Shown here: one piece after another, positions 54,649 to 63,139 of the stretch
Position numbering within the stretch: the first letter of the stretch is position 1
Layout of the letters: the number at the start of each line of letters is the position of its first letter
From: Microbacterium sp. BLY
GTDB taxonomy: Bacteria > Actinomycetota > Actinomycetes > Actinomycetales > Microbacteriaceae
NCBI RefSeq assembly: GCF_017939615.1
Contig: NZ_JAGKSR010000001.1
Coordinates: forward strand, 1-64,000
Direction of reading: 5' to 3'
Length of the DNA stretch: 64,000 bases
Position numbers and translations under genes: made by a program
The notes under the pieces: generated by a model
Seen by the model: the letters and a program-made list of their open reading frames with translations, nothing else
Databases searched by the model: none
What the model was told of the DNA's origin: nothing

Positions 54649-55868
54649 GCGGTCTCTCCGTTTCGGACGCGGATGGCCCCCGTCGTCGGGGCGCTCTTGC
54701 GCGTGCGCTTCTTCTTGTTCTTCTTGCCCTGCTTGGCGTTCGCGGGGGCGTCGATGCGCGGCAGCCGGATGGTGAAGGTCGACCCCCGCCCCGGCCGGGA
54801 CCAGAGCCGCACCTCTCCCCCGTGCCGCTGGGTGGCGTGTTTCACGATGGAGAGCCCGAGGCCCGTCCCGCCGGTGCGTCGGGACCGGGCCTCGTCGGCG
54901 CGGTAGAACCGTTCGAAGATCCGCTCCCGGTCCGCCTCGGCGATCCCGATGCCCTGGTCGGACACGGCGATCTCCACGACGTCGTCATCGGCCTTGACCC
55001 CCACACCGACCCGGGAGCCGCGGGGCGAGTACACGATGGCGTTGGCGATGAGGTTGCCGACGGCCTCGATGAGGATCTGCGCGTCTCCACGGACCCAGAC
55101 CCCTCGGTCGCCCCCGCGGGCCAGTTCGACGCCCGCGGAGTCGGCCTGCACGACATGCGCCTCGATGGAGGAGGCGATGACCTCGTCGATCGACACCGGG
55201 GCCACCTCGGTGAGTCCGTCCTCGGCCTGCAGACGCGACAGGCTCATGATGCGTCCGGTCAGCTGTCCGAGACGGCCCGCCTCGGCCGAGATCCGGGATG
55301 CGAACGCCCGCACCTGGGCGGGGTCGTCGGCAGCCGACTCGATGGCCTCGGCGAGCAGGCTCACCGCACCGACGGGCGTCTTGAGCTCGTGGCTCGTGTT
55401 GGCCACGAAGTCCCGGCGCATCTGGTCCAGACGCTCCTGCTCTGTCACGTCGCGGATGATGAGGAGCACGAGACGCGACCCGATCGCGCTGGCCCGCGCG
55501 GACACGAGGCGCGGGTCGAGGCTGAGCCCGCCCCGGGTGATCCGCAGGGACTCCGTCGCGGTGTCCCCCGTCGATCGGACGCCGCGCACCAGCAGGCGCA
55601 GCTCCGGGTTGTCCAGCGTCGAGCCGACCTCGATCCCGAAGCGTGCGGCGGCCTGGGAGGTCGCGAGCACGAGACCGGAGACGTCCACGACGCAGGCGGC
55701 GTCGTCCATGCTGCGCAGCACCTCGGTGATCCCGGACGGGATCGTCATCGACGTCTCCTCCTCCGCCCGCGCCCTCGCCCGGTAGGCCCAGACGACGAGG
55801 AGCGAGAGGCCCACCCCGATCGCCAACCCGATGGCGAGGGAGGACAGCGCGAGCTGCGGCAGGGTCAT
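54645..55868 (-). CDS. senX3: Sensor histidine kinase SenX3
   Basis: The 407-aa kinase has an N-terminal TM helix, a PAS-like region at about 40-150 and HisKA with His160 (NTSHELKTPVGAVSLLAE). The HATPase_c domain shows NLIANAIVYSPRG, DQGIGIAEADRERIFERFYRADEARSR and GGTGLGLSIVKHA. The Lys/Arg-rich C-terminus is unusual. The ATG at 55868 was chosen; an open frame extends 26 codons further without similarity. It forms the phosphate-sensing pair with RegX3; phoU is divergent. Confidence 0.94.
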   Translation of the reverse strand: MTLPQLALSSLAIGLAIGVGLSLLVVWAYRARARAEEETSMTIPSGITEVLRSMDDAACVVDVSGLVLATSQAAARFGIEVGSTLDNPELRLLVRGVRSTGDTATESLRITRGGLSLDPRLVSARASAIGSRLVLLIIRDVTEQERLDQMRRDFVANTSHELKTPVGAVSLLAEAIESAADDPAQVRAFASRISAEAGRLGQLTGRIMSLSRLQAEDGLTEVAPVSIDEVIASSIEAHVVQADSAGVELARGGDRGVWVRGDAQILIEAVGNLIANAIVYSPRGSRVGVGVKADDDVVEIAVSDQGIGIAEADRERIFERFYRADEARSRRTGGTGLGLSIVKHATQRHGGEVRLWSRPGRGSTFTIRLPRIDAPANAKQGKKNKKKRTRKSAPTTGAIRVRNGETA

Positions 55869-55958
55869 GACTCCAGCGTAGAGCGCGTTCACCGTCGGTC
55901 CGGCGGGTTTCCGCGCCATCACGGGGAGCGGCGACGTACTATTCACTCGCTGGGCACC

Positions 55959-55974
55959 GTTCGTTAACCTTCGG
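55959..55974. promoter_or_regulatory. Possible Pho box between senX3 and phoU
   Basis: GTTCGTTAACCTTCGG in the divergent intergenic region resembles RegX3/PhoP-type direct repeats (GTTCxxx/TTAACC). Autoregulation by RegX3 is plausible. The match is loose. Confidence 0.35.
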
Positions 55975-56081
55975 AGCAGACAATCGCTTCAGGCCTGCGT
56001 GCGCGCAGCCCACCCCCTGCGGACGCCCCGCCGCCCCGCGCTGGACCGACAGCCGGGATCCGAATGAAAGGTTGCGCCACC

Positions 56082-56780
56082 ATGCGCGAAGTCTTCCACC
56101 AGTCCCTCGAGGACCTGCAGTCCCGCCTCGTCGAGATCGCCGAGCTCGTCACGGTCTCCATCGACAAGGCGACGCGCGCCTTCGCCACCAGCGACGTCGC
56201 CCTGGCCGAGGAGGTCATCGCCGACGACGCCAAGATCGACGAGCTGGCCGTCGCGCTGGACGAGCAGGCCATCGAGATCCTCGCCCGCCAGCAGCCGGTC
56301 GCGCGCGACCTGCGGATCGTCGTGACGGCGCTGCGCGTCAGCGCCTCCCTCGAGCGCATGGGCGACATGTCCGAGCACATCGCCCAGCTCGCGCGGCTGC
56401 GCTTCCCGGAGCGCGCGATCCCGAAGGGCCTCAAGGGGACGTTCGTGAAGATGGGCGAGCTGGACGTCGAGATCTCCCGCACGCTCGCGGAGCTGCTCCG
56501 CACGCAGGACCTGAAGTTCGCGGACGCCATCCGCAACGCGGACGACGATGTGGACGAGCTCCACGCGAGCGTCTTCGAGAAGGTGCTCAGCGACAACTGG
56601 AAGGGCGAGGCCGTCGCGACCGTCGACGCCACCCTCGCCAGCCGGTACCACGAGCGCTTCGCCGACCACGCGGTCGCCGTGGCCAAGAAGGTCGTCTACC
56701 TCGCGACGGGCGACTGGAACGTCGAGGAGGAGGACATCACCCTCGCCGTCGAGCAGCAGGAGCAGCTCGGTCACGCCTGA
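56082..56780 (+). CDS. phoU: Phosphate-signalling protein PhoU
   Basis: PhoU inhibits phosphate-starvation signalling by contacting SenX3 and PstB. The 232-aa protein consists of two three-helix bundles: MREVFHQSLEDLQSRLVEIAELV, then DDAKIDELAVALDEQAIEILARQQPVARDLR (metal-binding E/DxxxD), SASLERMGDMSEHIAQLA and ASRYHERFADHAVAVAKKVVYL. The ATG at 56082, after GAAAGG, was preferred over an ATG six codons earlier. Divergent from senX3. Confidence 0.96.
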   Translation: MREVFHQSLEDLQSRLVEIAELVTVSIDKATRAFATSDVALAEEVIADDAKIDELAVALDEQAIEILARQQPVARDLRIVVTALRVSASLERMGDMSEHIAQLARLRFPERAIPKGLKGTFVKMGELDVEISRTLAELLRTQDLKFADAIRNADDDVDELHASVFEKVLSDNWKGEAVATVDATLASRYHERFADHAVAVAKKVVYLATGDWNVEEEDITLAVEQQEQLGHA

Positions 56781-56797
56781 CGCGACACCCCCTCCAT

Positions 56798-56843
56798 CGT
56801 CGAGACCCCCTACTGCAGTCGCGTGCAGCAGGGGGTCTCGACG
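56798..56843. terminator. Long inverted repeat between phoU and gpmA
   Basis: CGTCGAGACCCCCT...CTGCA pairs with TGCAG...AGGGGGTCTCGACG. It lies between convergent genes and is likely a bidirectional terminator. Confidence 0.85.
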
Positions 56844-56861
56844 TGGAACCGGGGTCTCGGG

Positions 56862-57611
56862 TTACTTCTTGCCCTGGGCGGCGACGGCCGCGGCACCGGC
56901 GGCGGCGGCCTCCGGGTCGAGGTAGCGGCCGGGGCCCGTCGGCGCGTTGTGCTCGTCGAGCTCGTACACGAGCGGGATGCCGGTGGGGATGTTGAGGCCC
57001 GCGATGTCGTCGTCGCTGATCCCCTCCAGGTGCTTGACGAGGCCGCGCAGCGAGTTGCCGTGCGCCGTCACGAGCACCGTCTTACCGGCTTCCAGGTCCG
57101 GGACGATCTCCGCGTCCCAGTACGGCAGCAGCCGGTCGATGACGAGCTTGAGCGACTCCGTCCGCGGGACCTCGCCGTCGATGCCCTCGTACCGGGCGTC
57201 GCCGACCTGGCTGAACTCGCTCGCGTCGTCGAGCGGGGGCGGCGGGACGTCGAACGACCGGCGCCACAGCTGGAACTGCTCGGGACCGAACTCCTCGAGC
57301 GTCTGCGCCTTGTCCTTGCCCTGCAGAGCGCCGTAGTGGCGCTCGTTGAGGCGCCACGACCGCTTCACCGGGATCCACAGCCGGTCGGCGGCGTCCAGCG
57401 CGATGTCGGCGGTCTGGATCGCCCGGCTCAGCAGCGACGTGTGCAGCACGTCGGGGAGGATGCCGGACTCGGCGAGGAGCTCGCCGCCGCGACGGGCCTC
57501 GCCCTTGCCCTGCTCGGTCAGGCGGACGTCCACCCAGCCGGTGAAGAGGTTCAGTTCGTTCCACTCGCTCTGGCCGTGGCGGAGCAGGATCAGGGTGCGC
57601 TTCGCAGTCAT
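56862..57611 (-). CDS. gpmA: 2,3-bisphosphoglycerate-dependent phosphoglycerate mutase
   Basis: GpmA interconverts 3- and 2-phosphoglycerate. The 249-aa enzyme has the phospho-His motif [12 protein letters not shown], then [27 protein letters not shown] and the second His in [17 protein letters not shown]. Length is normal. It is a glycolytic enzyme encoded beside phosphate-regulation genes, as in many Actinobacteria (senX3-regX3-gpm neighbourhood of Mycobacterium). Confidence 0.97.
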   Translation of the reverse strand: MTAKRTLILLRHGQSEWNELNLFTGWVDVRLTEQGKGEARRGGELLAESGILPDVLHTSLLSRAIQTADIALDAADRLWIPVKRSWRLNERHYGALQGKDKAQTLEEFGPEQFQLWRRSFDVPPPPLDDASEFSQVGDARYEGIDGEVPRTESLKLVIDRLLPYWDAEIVPDLEAGKTVLVTAHGNSLRGLVKHLEGISDDDIAGLNIPTGIPLVYELDEHNAPTGPGRYLDPEAAAAGAAAVAAQGKK

Positions 57612-57670
57612 GCCGCCAGTTTATCCGGGGCGCGGATCGGGCACAGCGGCGGAGGAGGGAGGATGGACGT

Positions 57671-58492
57671 ATGGCGTCATCTCCCCTCGGTCGGCCGACC
57701 CGCGGCACGACCGGGACGAACCGGCTGCGCCGGAACGACCGATGGATCGCCGCGTCCCCCGCCTTCCGCCGTGCCGCGGATCCGCTCGTCGTCGATCTCG
57801 GTTTCGGCGCCAGCGGCGTGACCGCCTTCGAGCTCGCCGCCCGGCTGCGTCGCGTGCGGCCCGACGCCGAGGTCTGGGGCCTGGAACTGGATCCGGAGCG
57901 GGTCGCGACGGCCGACCGTCAACGGGCGGAGGTCCGCGCCGGACGCACGCCGTTCCCGGCGGACCTCCGGGTCTCGTTCGGCCGCGGCGGGTTCGAGGTG
58001 CCGCTTCCGGGCGGGCGGCGTCCGGCGGTCATCCGGGCGATGAACGTCCTGCGTCAGTACGAGGAGCACGAGGTCGCGGACGCGTGGCGCACGATGGCCG
58101 GGCGCCTCTCCCCCTCAGGGCTGCTCGTGGAGGGGACGTGCGACGAGATCGGTCGCGTCGCGAGCTGGGTCGATGTCGACCCCGGCGGCACTCCGCTCCG
58201 CCTGACGATCTCCCTGCGGCTGCGGGAGCTGGAGCATCCGAGCATCGTGGCGGAGCGCCTGCCCAAGGCGCTCATCCACCGGAACGTCCCCGGTGAACGC
58301 GTCCACGCCCTCCTCGTCGATCTCGATCGCGAGTGGGATCGCGCGGCGCCGTTGTCGGCGTTCGGGGCCACGCAGCGATTCCTGGCGGCGGTCGCCGCGC
58401 TGCGGGAGAGCGGCTGGCCGGTGCAGGGCGGGCGCAGCCGGTGGCGACTGGGCGAGCTGACGCTGCCCTGGGAGGCCGTGGCTCCGGCGTGA
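57671..58492 (+). CDS. SAM-dependent methyltransferase (class I)
   Basis: The 273-aa protein has a class I methyltransferase core: PLVVDLGFGASGVTAFELA (motif I, DxGxGxxG-like), EVWGLELDPERV (acidic loop) and a central RAMNVLRQYEEHEV region. The C-terminal 100 residues are unrelated to common families I can name. No substrate can be assigned. It is divergent from gpmA. Confidence 0.83.
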   Translation: MASSPLGRPTRGTTGTNRLRRNDRWIAASPAFRRAADPLVVDLGFGASGVTAFELAARLRRVRPDAEVWGLELDPERVATADRQRAEVRAGRTPFPADLRVSFGRGGFEVPLPGGRRPAVIRAMNVLRQYEEHEVADAWRTMAGRLSPSGLLVEGTCDEIGRVASWVDVDPGGTPLRLTISLRLRELEHPSIVAERLPKALIHRNVPGERVHALLVDLDREWDRAAPLSAFGATQRFLAAVAALRESGWPVQGGRSRWRLGELTLPWEAVAPA

Positions 58493-58623
58493 GAGCGAGG
58501 CCTCACGTTGTATACCGGTGCGCAGGCGGTGACGGCGTCCGGACCCGCTAGCGTCGTATCCGGCGGGCCGCATCCACGCGTGCGCCGAGCCGATCGCCAT
58601 GCGTCCCGAGGGCAGGAGAAGCG

Positions 58624-60144
58624 ATGGCGACCGAGGAAGCACAGGCAGCGGACGGGTCCGCGGCGGCACGGGAGAACGAGCGGGAGCGGCTCGGCGACGT
58701 GCTGACCTCGGCCCAGGACTTCACCCACGAGCAGACCGGGTATCGCACGGCGTTGAAGGCCCGGCACCTGCAGATGATCGCCCTCGGCGGCGCGATCGGC
58801 ACGGGCCTCTTCATGGGCGCCGGCGGGCGCCTGCACGCCGCCGGGCCGCCGCTCGCGGTGTCGTATCTGGTCTGCGGGGTGTTCGCGTTCTTCATCCTCC
58901 GCGCCCTCGGCGAACTGGTGATCCACCGCCCGTCATCGGGATCGTTCATCTCCTACGCGCGGGAGTTCTCCGGCGAGAAGCTGGCGTTCGCCGCCGGCTG
59001 GCTCTACCTGCTCAACTGGGGCATGGTCGCCATCGTCGACTCGACCGCCGTCGCGCTGTACGTGCACTACTGGTCGGCGTTCCGCGTCGTGCCGCAGTGG
59101 CTCCTCGCGCTGATCGCCCTGATCGTCGTGGTCGGACTCAACCTCGTCTCGGTCCGCCTCTTCGGCGAGATGGAGTTCTGGTTCTCCCTCGTGAAGGTCG
59201 CCGCGCTCGCGCTGTTCCTCGTGATCGGCGTGGTCTTCCTCGCCGCCGGCTGGGAGACCGACCAGGGGCCGACGGGCCTGGCGATGCTCACAGCGAACGG
59301 CGGCTTCGCCCCCGAGGGGGTCCTGCCCGCCGTGATCGTGATGCAGGGGGTCGTGTTCGCCTACGCGTCGATCGAGCTCGTCGGGACCGCGGCCGGCGAG
59401 ACGGAGAACCCGGAGAAGGTGATGCCCCGGGCGGTCAACTCGGTGATCCTCCGCATCGCGGTGTTCTACGTCGGTTCAGTGCTGCTCCTGGCGCTCCTGC
59501 TGCCGTACACGGTGTACCGCGCCGGCGAGAGCCCCTTCGTGACGTTCTTCTCCCACATCGGCGGGCCGGCGGTCGGAGCGGTGGCGGGGAGCACCATGAA
59601 CTTCATCGTGATCACGGCCGCGGTCTCCGGCCTCAACGCCGGCCTGTACTCCACCGGCCGCGTGTTCCGGTCCCTCGCCGCCTCGGGCGCCGCCCCGCGT
59701 GCGACCGGACGCATGAGCCGGCGCGGGGTGCCCGTCGTCGGCATCCTCGTCACGGCCGTGTTCGCCCTCGCCGGTGTGCTGCTCAACGCCGTGGTTCCCG
59801 AAGAGGCGTTCGAGATCGTGCTGAACCTGAGCGCGATCGGGATCATCGCCGCGTGGGCGACCATCATCATCTGCCAGCTCCGCCTCTACCGGCTGTCGAG
59901 ACGCGGTGTGCTCGAGCGCCCGGCGTTCCGGCTGTTCGGCGCCCCGTACACGTCGTATCTCACGCTGGTGTTCCTGGCGTCGGTCATCGTGCTCATGGCC
60001 TTCGACTATCCGACCGGCACCTGGACGGTCGCGAGCCTCGGCGTCCTGATCCCCGCTCTCATCGGCGGCTGGTTCCTGGCGCGCGGACGCATCGCGGAGC
60101 TCGCGGCACAGCGGTCAGCGCGCCCCGCCCCGCGCGATATCTGA
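58624..60144 (+). CDS. APC amino-acid permease (AnsP/CycA-like)
   Basis: The 506-aa protein has 12 membrane helices and the amino-acid permease signature [25 protein letters not shown] at residues 42-66. [32 protein letters not shown] follows. The pattern is closest to L-asparagine (AnsP) or D-Ser/Ala/Gly (CycA) permeases. GGAGAAGCG precedes the ATG. It lies about 2.3 kb upstream of glnR, so nitrogen control is possible, but I see no clear binding site. Confidence 0.9.
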   Translation: MATEEAQAADGSAAARENERERLGDVLTSAQDFTHEQTGYRTALKARHLQMIALGGAIGTGLFMGAGGRLHAAGPPLAVSYLVCGVFAFFILRALGELVIHRPSSGSFISYAREFSGEKLAFAAGWLYLLNWGMVAIVDSTAVALYVHYWSAFRVVPQWLLALIALIVVVGLNLVSVRLFGEMEFWFSLVKVAALALFLVIGVVFLAAGWETDQGPTGLAMLTANGGFAPEGVLPAVIVMQGVVFAYASIELVGTAAGETENPEKVMPRAVNSVILRIAVFYVGSVLLLALLLPYTVYRAGESPFVTFFSHIGGPAVGAVAGSTMNFIVITAAVSGLNAGLYSTGRVFRSLAASGAAPRATGRMSRRGVPVVGILVTAVFALAGVLLNAVVPEEAFEIVLNLSAIGIIAAWATIIICQLRLYRLSRRGVLERPAFRLFGAPYTSYLTLVFLASVIVLMAFDYPTGTWTVASLGVLIPALIGGWFLARGRIAELAAQRSARPAPRDI

Positions 60145-60160
60145 TCGGCCGCCCGGCGGT

Positions 60161-61273
60161 TCAGCGTGCGGCGGTGTCGCGGGGGTCGGGGGCGGTGGGC
60201 CGCCGCGACAGCCGCGTCAGCCGCGGGATGTCCGCCGTCGCGCCCGCGTCCGCCGGAACGATGATCTGCTGGGAGGCGGCGATGTCGATGCCATCGGACC
60301 GCACCACGAGGTCGCCGACGGGGGCACGCCGGGACAGCAGGGCGAGCGCGATCGGCCCGTCCTCGTGGTGGCGTGCCGAGGAGGTGATGTGCCCGACCTC
60401 CTCGTCGCCCGCGAAGACCGGGGCCCCGGGGTCGGGAAGCACGGCGTCGCTGCCGTCGAGCTGGAGCAGGGCGAGACGCCGCGGCGGGTGTCCGAGGTTG
60501 TGCACCTTCGCGACCGTCTCCTGTCCGCGATAGCAGCCCTTGTTGAGGTGCACGGCGCTGCGGAGCCAATCCGACTCGTGCGGCAGGGAGCGCTCATCCA
60601 CCTCGGCCGCCCAGCGGGGGCGCCAGGCGGCGATGCGCAGGGCCTCGGCAGCGAGGAGACCGGCGGCCTCCTCCCGGTCGATTTCCGCGGCGAGCGCGCG
60701 CGCCGCGGTCTCGGGGACGATGCCGACCCGCCAGGCGAGGTCGGCTCCCGGGTGGCTGGCCACCGCCGCGTACTGGTGGCCGCCGGCGGCGACGTGCTCC
60801 CACGGATCCGTCCACACCTGCACACCGTCGAGGCCGCGCACGCGGTCGGCGGCGGGGCCCCCGTCGACGAAGCCCAGCAGCGCGAGGTCGGGACGCCGGT
60901 CGACCGTGGCCTGTGTGCGGAACTTCATGCGCGTCAGCCACGCGGCCAGGGCCTCGGCGTCTCCGGCGTCGGCGAGGAGCCAGGTCGAGGTGCCGTCGTC
61001 GACGACGCCTGCGGCGTGCTCCACCCGGCCCTGCGGGTCGAGCACGAGGAGCTCGGTGCTCTCTCCCGCGCGCAGACCGCCCACCGCCTGCGAGGTGATC
61101 GAGTCGAGCCAGGGCAACCGCTCGGGACCGGAGACCTCGATCACGGCGCGGTCGTCGAGCGGGACGATCGCGGTGCCGGCGGCCAGACGACGCTGCTCGC
61201 GGAACGGATCGCCGAAGTGCGCGATCCCGCCGTCGGCGGCGATCCCGCCCGTCACGGCATCGAAGACGCTCAT
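60161..61273 (-). CDS. YgfZ/GcvT-domain folate-binding protein
   Basis: This 370-aa protein is homologous to YgfZ/IBA57, a folate-binding factor of Fe-S cluster assembly. The motif KGCYRGQETVAKVHN (K-G-C-Y-x-G-Q-E) at about residue 242-256 is diagnostic. GcvT-like segments include VSGPERLPWLDSITSQAVGGLRAGE and VLDPQGRVEH. The ATG at 61273 begins the family-typical MSVFDAVTGG; the open frame extends further without similarity. The next gene upstream is the nitrobindin-like gene, 19 bp away. Confidence 0.93.
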   Translation of the reverse strand: MSVFDAVTGGIAADGGIAHFGDPFREQRRLAAGTAIVPLDDRAVIEVSGPERLPWLDSITSQAVGGLRAGESTELLVLDPQGRVEHAAGVVDDGTSTWLLADAGDAEALAAWLTRMKFRTQATVDRRPDLALLGFVDGGPAADRVRGLDGVQVWTDPWEHVAAGGHQYAAVASHPGADLAWRVGIVPETAARALAAEIDREEAAGLLAAEALRIAAWRPRWAAEVDERSLPHESDWLRSAVHLNKGCYRGQETVAKVHNLGHPPRRLALLQLDGSDAVLPDPGAPVFAGDEEVGHITSSARHHEDGPIALALLSRRAPVGDLVVRSDGIDIAASQQIIVPADAGATADIPRLTRLSRRPTAPDPRDTAAR

Positions 61274-61292
61274 GTTCCCGGTGTCCTCTCGT

Positions 61293-61895
61293 TCAGACGC
61301 GGGCGAGACGCGCCGACGCGTGCGCCCGCAGCGGCGTGCCGAGGGCGGCGATGTCCCACGCCCACAGCAGATGACCGTCGACGAGTCCGTACATCCGCGA
61401 GGCGGAGCCGTAATCCTTCGCACCGGCGCCGCGCACGATCGCGTCCGACGTGAGGTCGACCCGCGGGCCGTTGATCTCGCCGAGGTAGTACTCGAGCATG
61501 CCGTCCGAGCGCGCCAGCGAGACCTCGAGCGGGAAGGCCCCGTTCGGTGCCCGCAGCGCCTCCACGTCGTCGACCGTGCGGACAACCGGGGTCGCCGTGG
61601 GCGGGAGCAGAGCCGGTCCGGGATCCGTCGCCGCGGCCGGACGCGCCACGCGCCAGAACCCGGACTCGGCGGTCAACGGGACGGCGGATGTGCTGTCGTC
61701 TCCGGCGAAGGTCGCGGTGGCGGCGTAGTTGAGGAACGGCCCGCCGTCATGGCTGAAGCTGACGCGGTGGGTGAACTCCCCCTGCAGGCGTTCGTCGCCG
61801 ACCGGATAGTCGATGACGCCTGTCCCCTCCCACACGCCGATCAACCACGCCAGCGGGGCGAGGTCGGCGGGAAGGTCGGTGGGGAGCTCGATCAC
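61293..61895 (-). CDS. Nitrobindin-like (FABP) heme protein
   Basis: The 200-aa protein matches the actinobacterial nitrobindin/DUF1794 family, which binds heme in a ten-stranded barrel. The diagnostic GVWEGTG at residues 20-26 is present, with FTHRVSFSHDGGPFLNYAATATF and the C-terminal LWAWDIAALGTPLRAHASARL. It may handle nitric oxide or peroxynitrite. Encoded between the small membrane proteins and the YgfZ gene. Confidence 0.9.
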   Translation of the reverse strand: MIELPTDLPADLAPLAWLIGVWEGTGVIDYPVGDERLQGEFTHRVSFSHDGGPFLNYAATATFAGDDSTSAVPLTAESGFWRVARPAAATDPGPALLPPTATPVVRTVDDVEALRAPNGAFPLEVSLARSDGMLEYYLGEINGPRVDLTSDAIVRGAGAKDYGSASRMYGLVDGHLLWAWDIAALGTPLRAHASARLARV

Positions 61896-61902
61896 GATGT
61901 CG

Positions 61903-62016
61903 TCAGCGCTGACCGCGGAAGAGGTTGCGCAGCACCACGGCCGAGACGAAAACGATCGCGAGGCTCGCCAGGCCCAACAGGCCGATGAAGAAGATTTCGA
62001 GCGCCATGATGTCCAT
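61903..62016 (-). CDS. 37-aa single-pass membrane protein
   Basis: A 37-codon frame (MDIMALEIFFIGLLGLASLA..., ending LFRGQR) with GTGGAGGG before the ATG. It encodes one membrane helix with a basic C-terminus. Too short for routine annotation, but SD, hydrophobicity and position directly before the nitrobindin-like gene make it likely real. Start could also be the second Met. Confidence 0.6.
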   Translation of the reverse strand: MDIMALEIFFIGLLGLASLAIVFVSAVVLRNLFRGQR

Positions 62017-62045
62017 GCCCTCCACCTTACCCCCGGCGATCGGGG

Positions 62046-62336
62046 TCAGGAGGGGATGAGCGCGGCCAGACCGAAGCCGATCGAGATGAGGCCCATCAGC
62101 AGCAGGGAGCCGGTCACGCTGCTCGCGACGCGGAAGATGAAGCCCTGTGTGCGTCCGTACCAGAGCTGCACCGCGAAGGACAGCAGGACGACACCCCCGA
62201 AGCCCACCAGCATCCACTGGATGCGCCACTCCTCGGGGGTGAGGATCCCGATGACGACGCTGGCGACGAACGCGGTCGCCCAGACCGCGATCACGCCGGT
62301 GAAGGCGTTGCGGGGTGCGAGGGCCGGTTCTGACAT
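62046..62336 (-). CDS. Three-helix membrane protein
   Basis: The 96-aa protein has three hydrophobic segments (GVIAVWATAFVASVVIGIL, WMLVGFGGVVLLSFAVQLWYG and VTGSLLLMGLISIGFGLAALI), linked by short polar loops. Conserved but uncharacterised in related genomes. The ATG at 62336 follows GGAG by three bases and was preferred over an ATG seven codons upstream. First gene of the minus-strand run ending with ygfZ. Confidence 0.8.
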   Translation of the reverse strand: MSEPALAPRNAFTGVIAVWATAFVASVVIGILTPEEWRIQWMLVGFGGVVLLSFAVQLWYGRTQGFIFRVASSVTGSLLLMGLISIGFGLAALIPS

Positions 62337-62410
62337 GTCTCCATTCTTGCGCATCAACGGCCGCTATCATGGCGGCACGGCGTCGATCCCCCCGCCGGTG
62401 AGGAGTGCGC

Positions 62411-63094
62411 GTGGCCCTGGTGCTGGTTCTGACCAACGCTCCGCTCTCGGAGCAGGTGCTGCCCGCCCTCGAACTGCTGAGTCACCGCACGCGGCAGATC
62501 CCCGCGGAGCCCGCCCAGCTCGTGAACGCCCCGGAGTACGACATCGTGATCGTCGACGGTCGGCATGATCTCGTCGGAGCGAAGTCGCTGTGCCGCCTGC
62601 TGCGCGCGACGGGGCAGGACGCCCCGCTCCTCCTCGTCGTGACCGAAGGCGGCATGAGCGCGCTGTCGGGCGAGTGGGGCATCGACGACGTCCTGCTGGC
62701 GACCGCCGGCCCGGCCGAGATCGATGCGCGGGTGCGTCTCGCCCTCGCGCGGCGGGACGAGGTCGCCGAGCCGGCACGGGTGCAGGCCTCCGGCGTCACG
62801 ATCGACGAGCAGTCCTACTCGGCGAAGCTGCACGGCCGGCCGCTCGACCTCACCTACAAGGAGTTCCAGCTCCTGCACTTCCTCGCCACCCACCCCTCTC
62901 GGGTGTTCACCCGCGAGCAGCTGCTCAGCGAGGTGTGGGGGTACGACTACTTCGGCGGCACCAGGACGGTGGACGTGCACGTGCGACGGCTGCGCGCCAA
63001 GCTCGGCGATCAGGAGCAGATCATCGGCACCGTGCGCAACGTCGGGTACCGGTTCAACGTCTATGAGGACGACAGTCTGGTCGGCTCGCGCTGA
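62411..63094 (+). CDS. glnR: Nitrogen-response regulator GlnR
   Basis: GlnR is the orphan OmpR-type regulator of nitrogen metabolism in Actinobacteria. The 227-aa protein has the atypical GlnR receiver: [20 protein letters not shown], then D49 in [32 protein letters not shown] and [17 protein letters not shown] [14 protein letters not shown]. It then has a wHTH ([39 protein letters not shown]). GTG at 62411 has AGGAG five bases upstream. It precedes ppk, linking nitrogen and phosphate genes. Confidence 0.93.
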   Translation: MALVLVLTNAPLSEQVLPALELLSHRTRQIPAEPAQLVNAPEYDIVIVDGRHDLVGAKSLCRLLRATGQDAPLLLVVTEGGMSALSGEWGIDDVLLATAGPAEIDARVRLALARRDEVAEPARVQASGVTIDEQSYSAKLHGRPLDLTYKEFQLLHFLATHPSRVFTREQLLSEVWGYDYFGGTRTVDVHVRRLRAKLGDQEQIIGTVRNVGYRFNVYEDDSLVGSR

Positions 63095-63139
63095 CCGCCG
63101 TTCACACGCGCGACACCTGCCGGTGCTTAGATGTACCCC

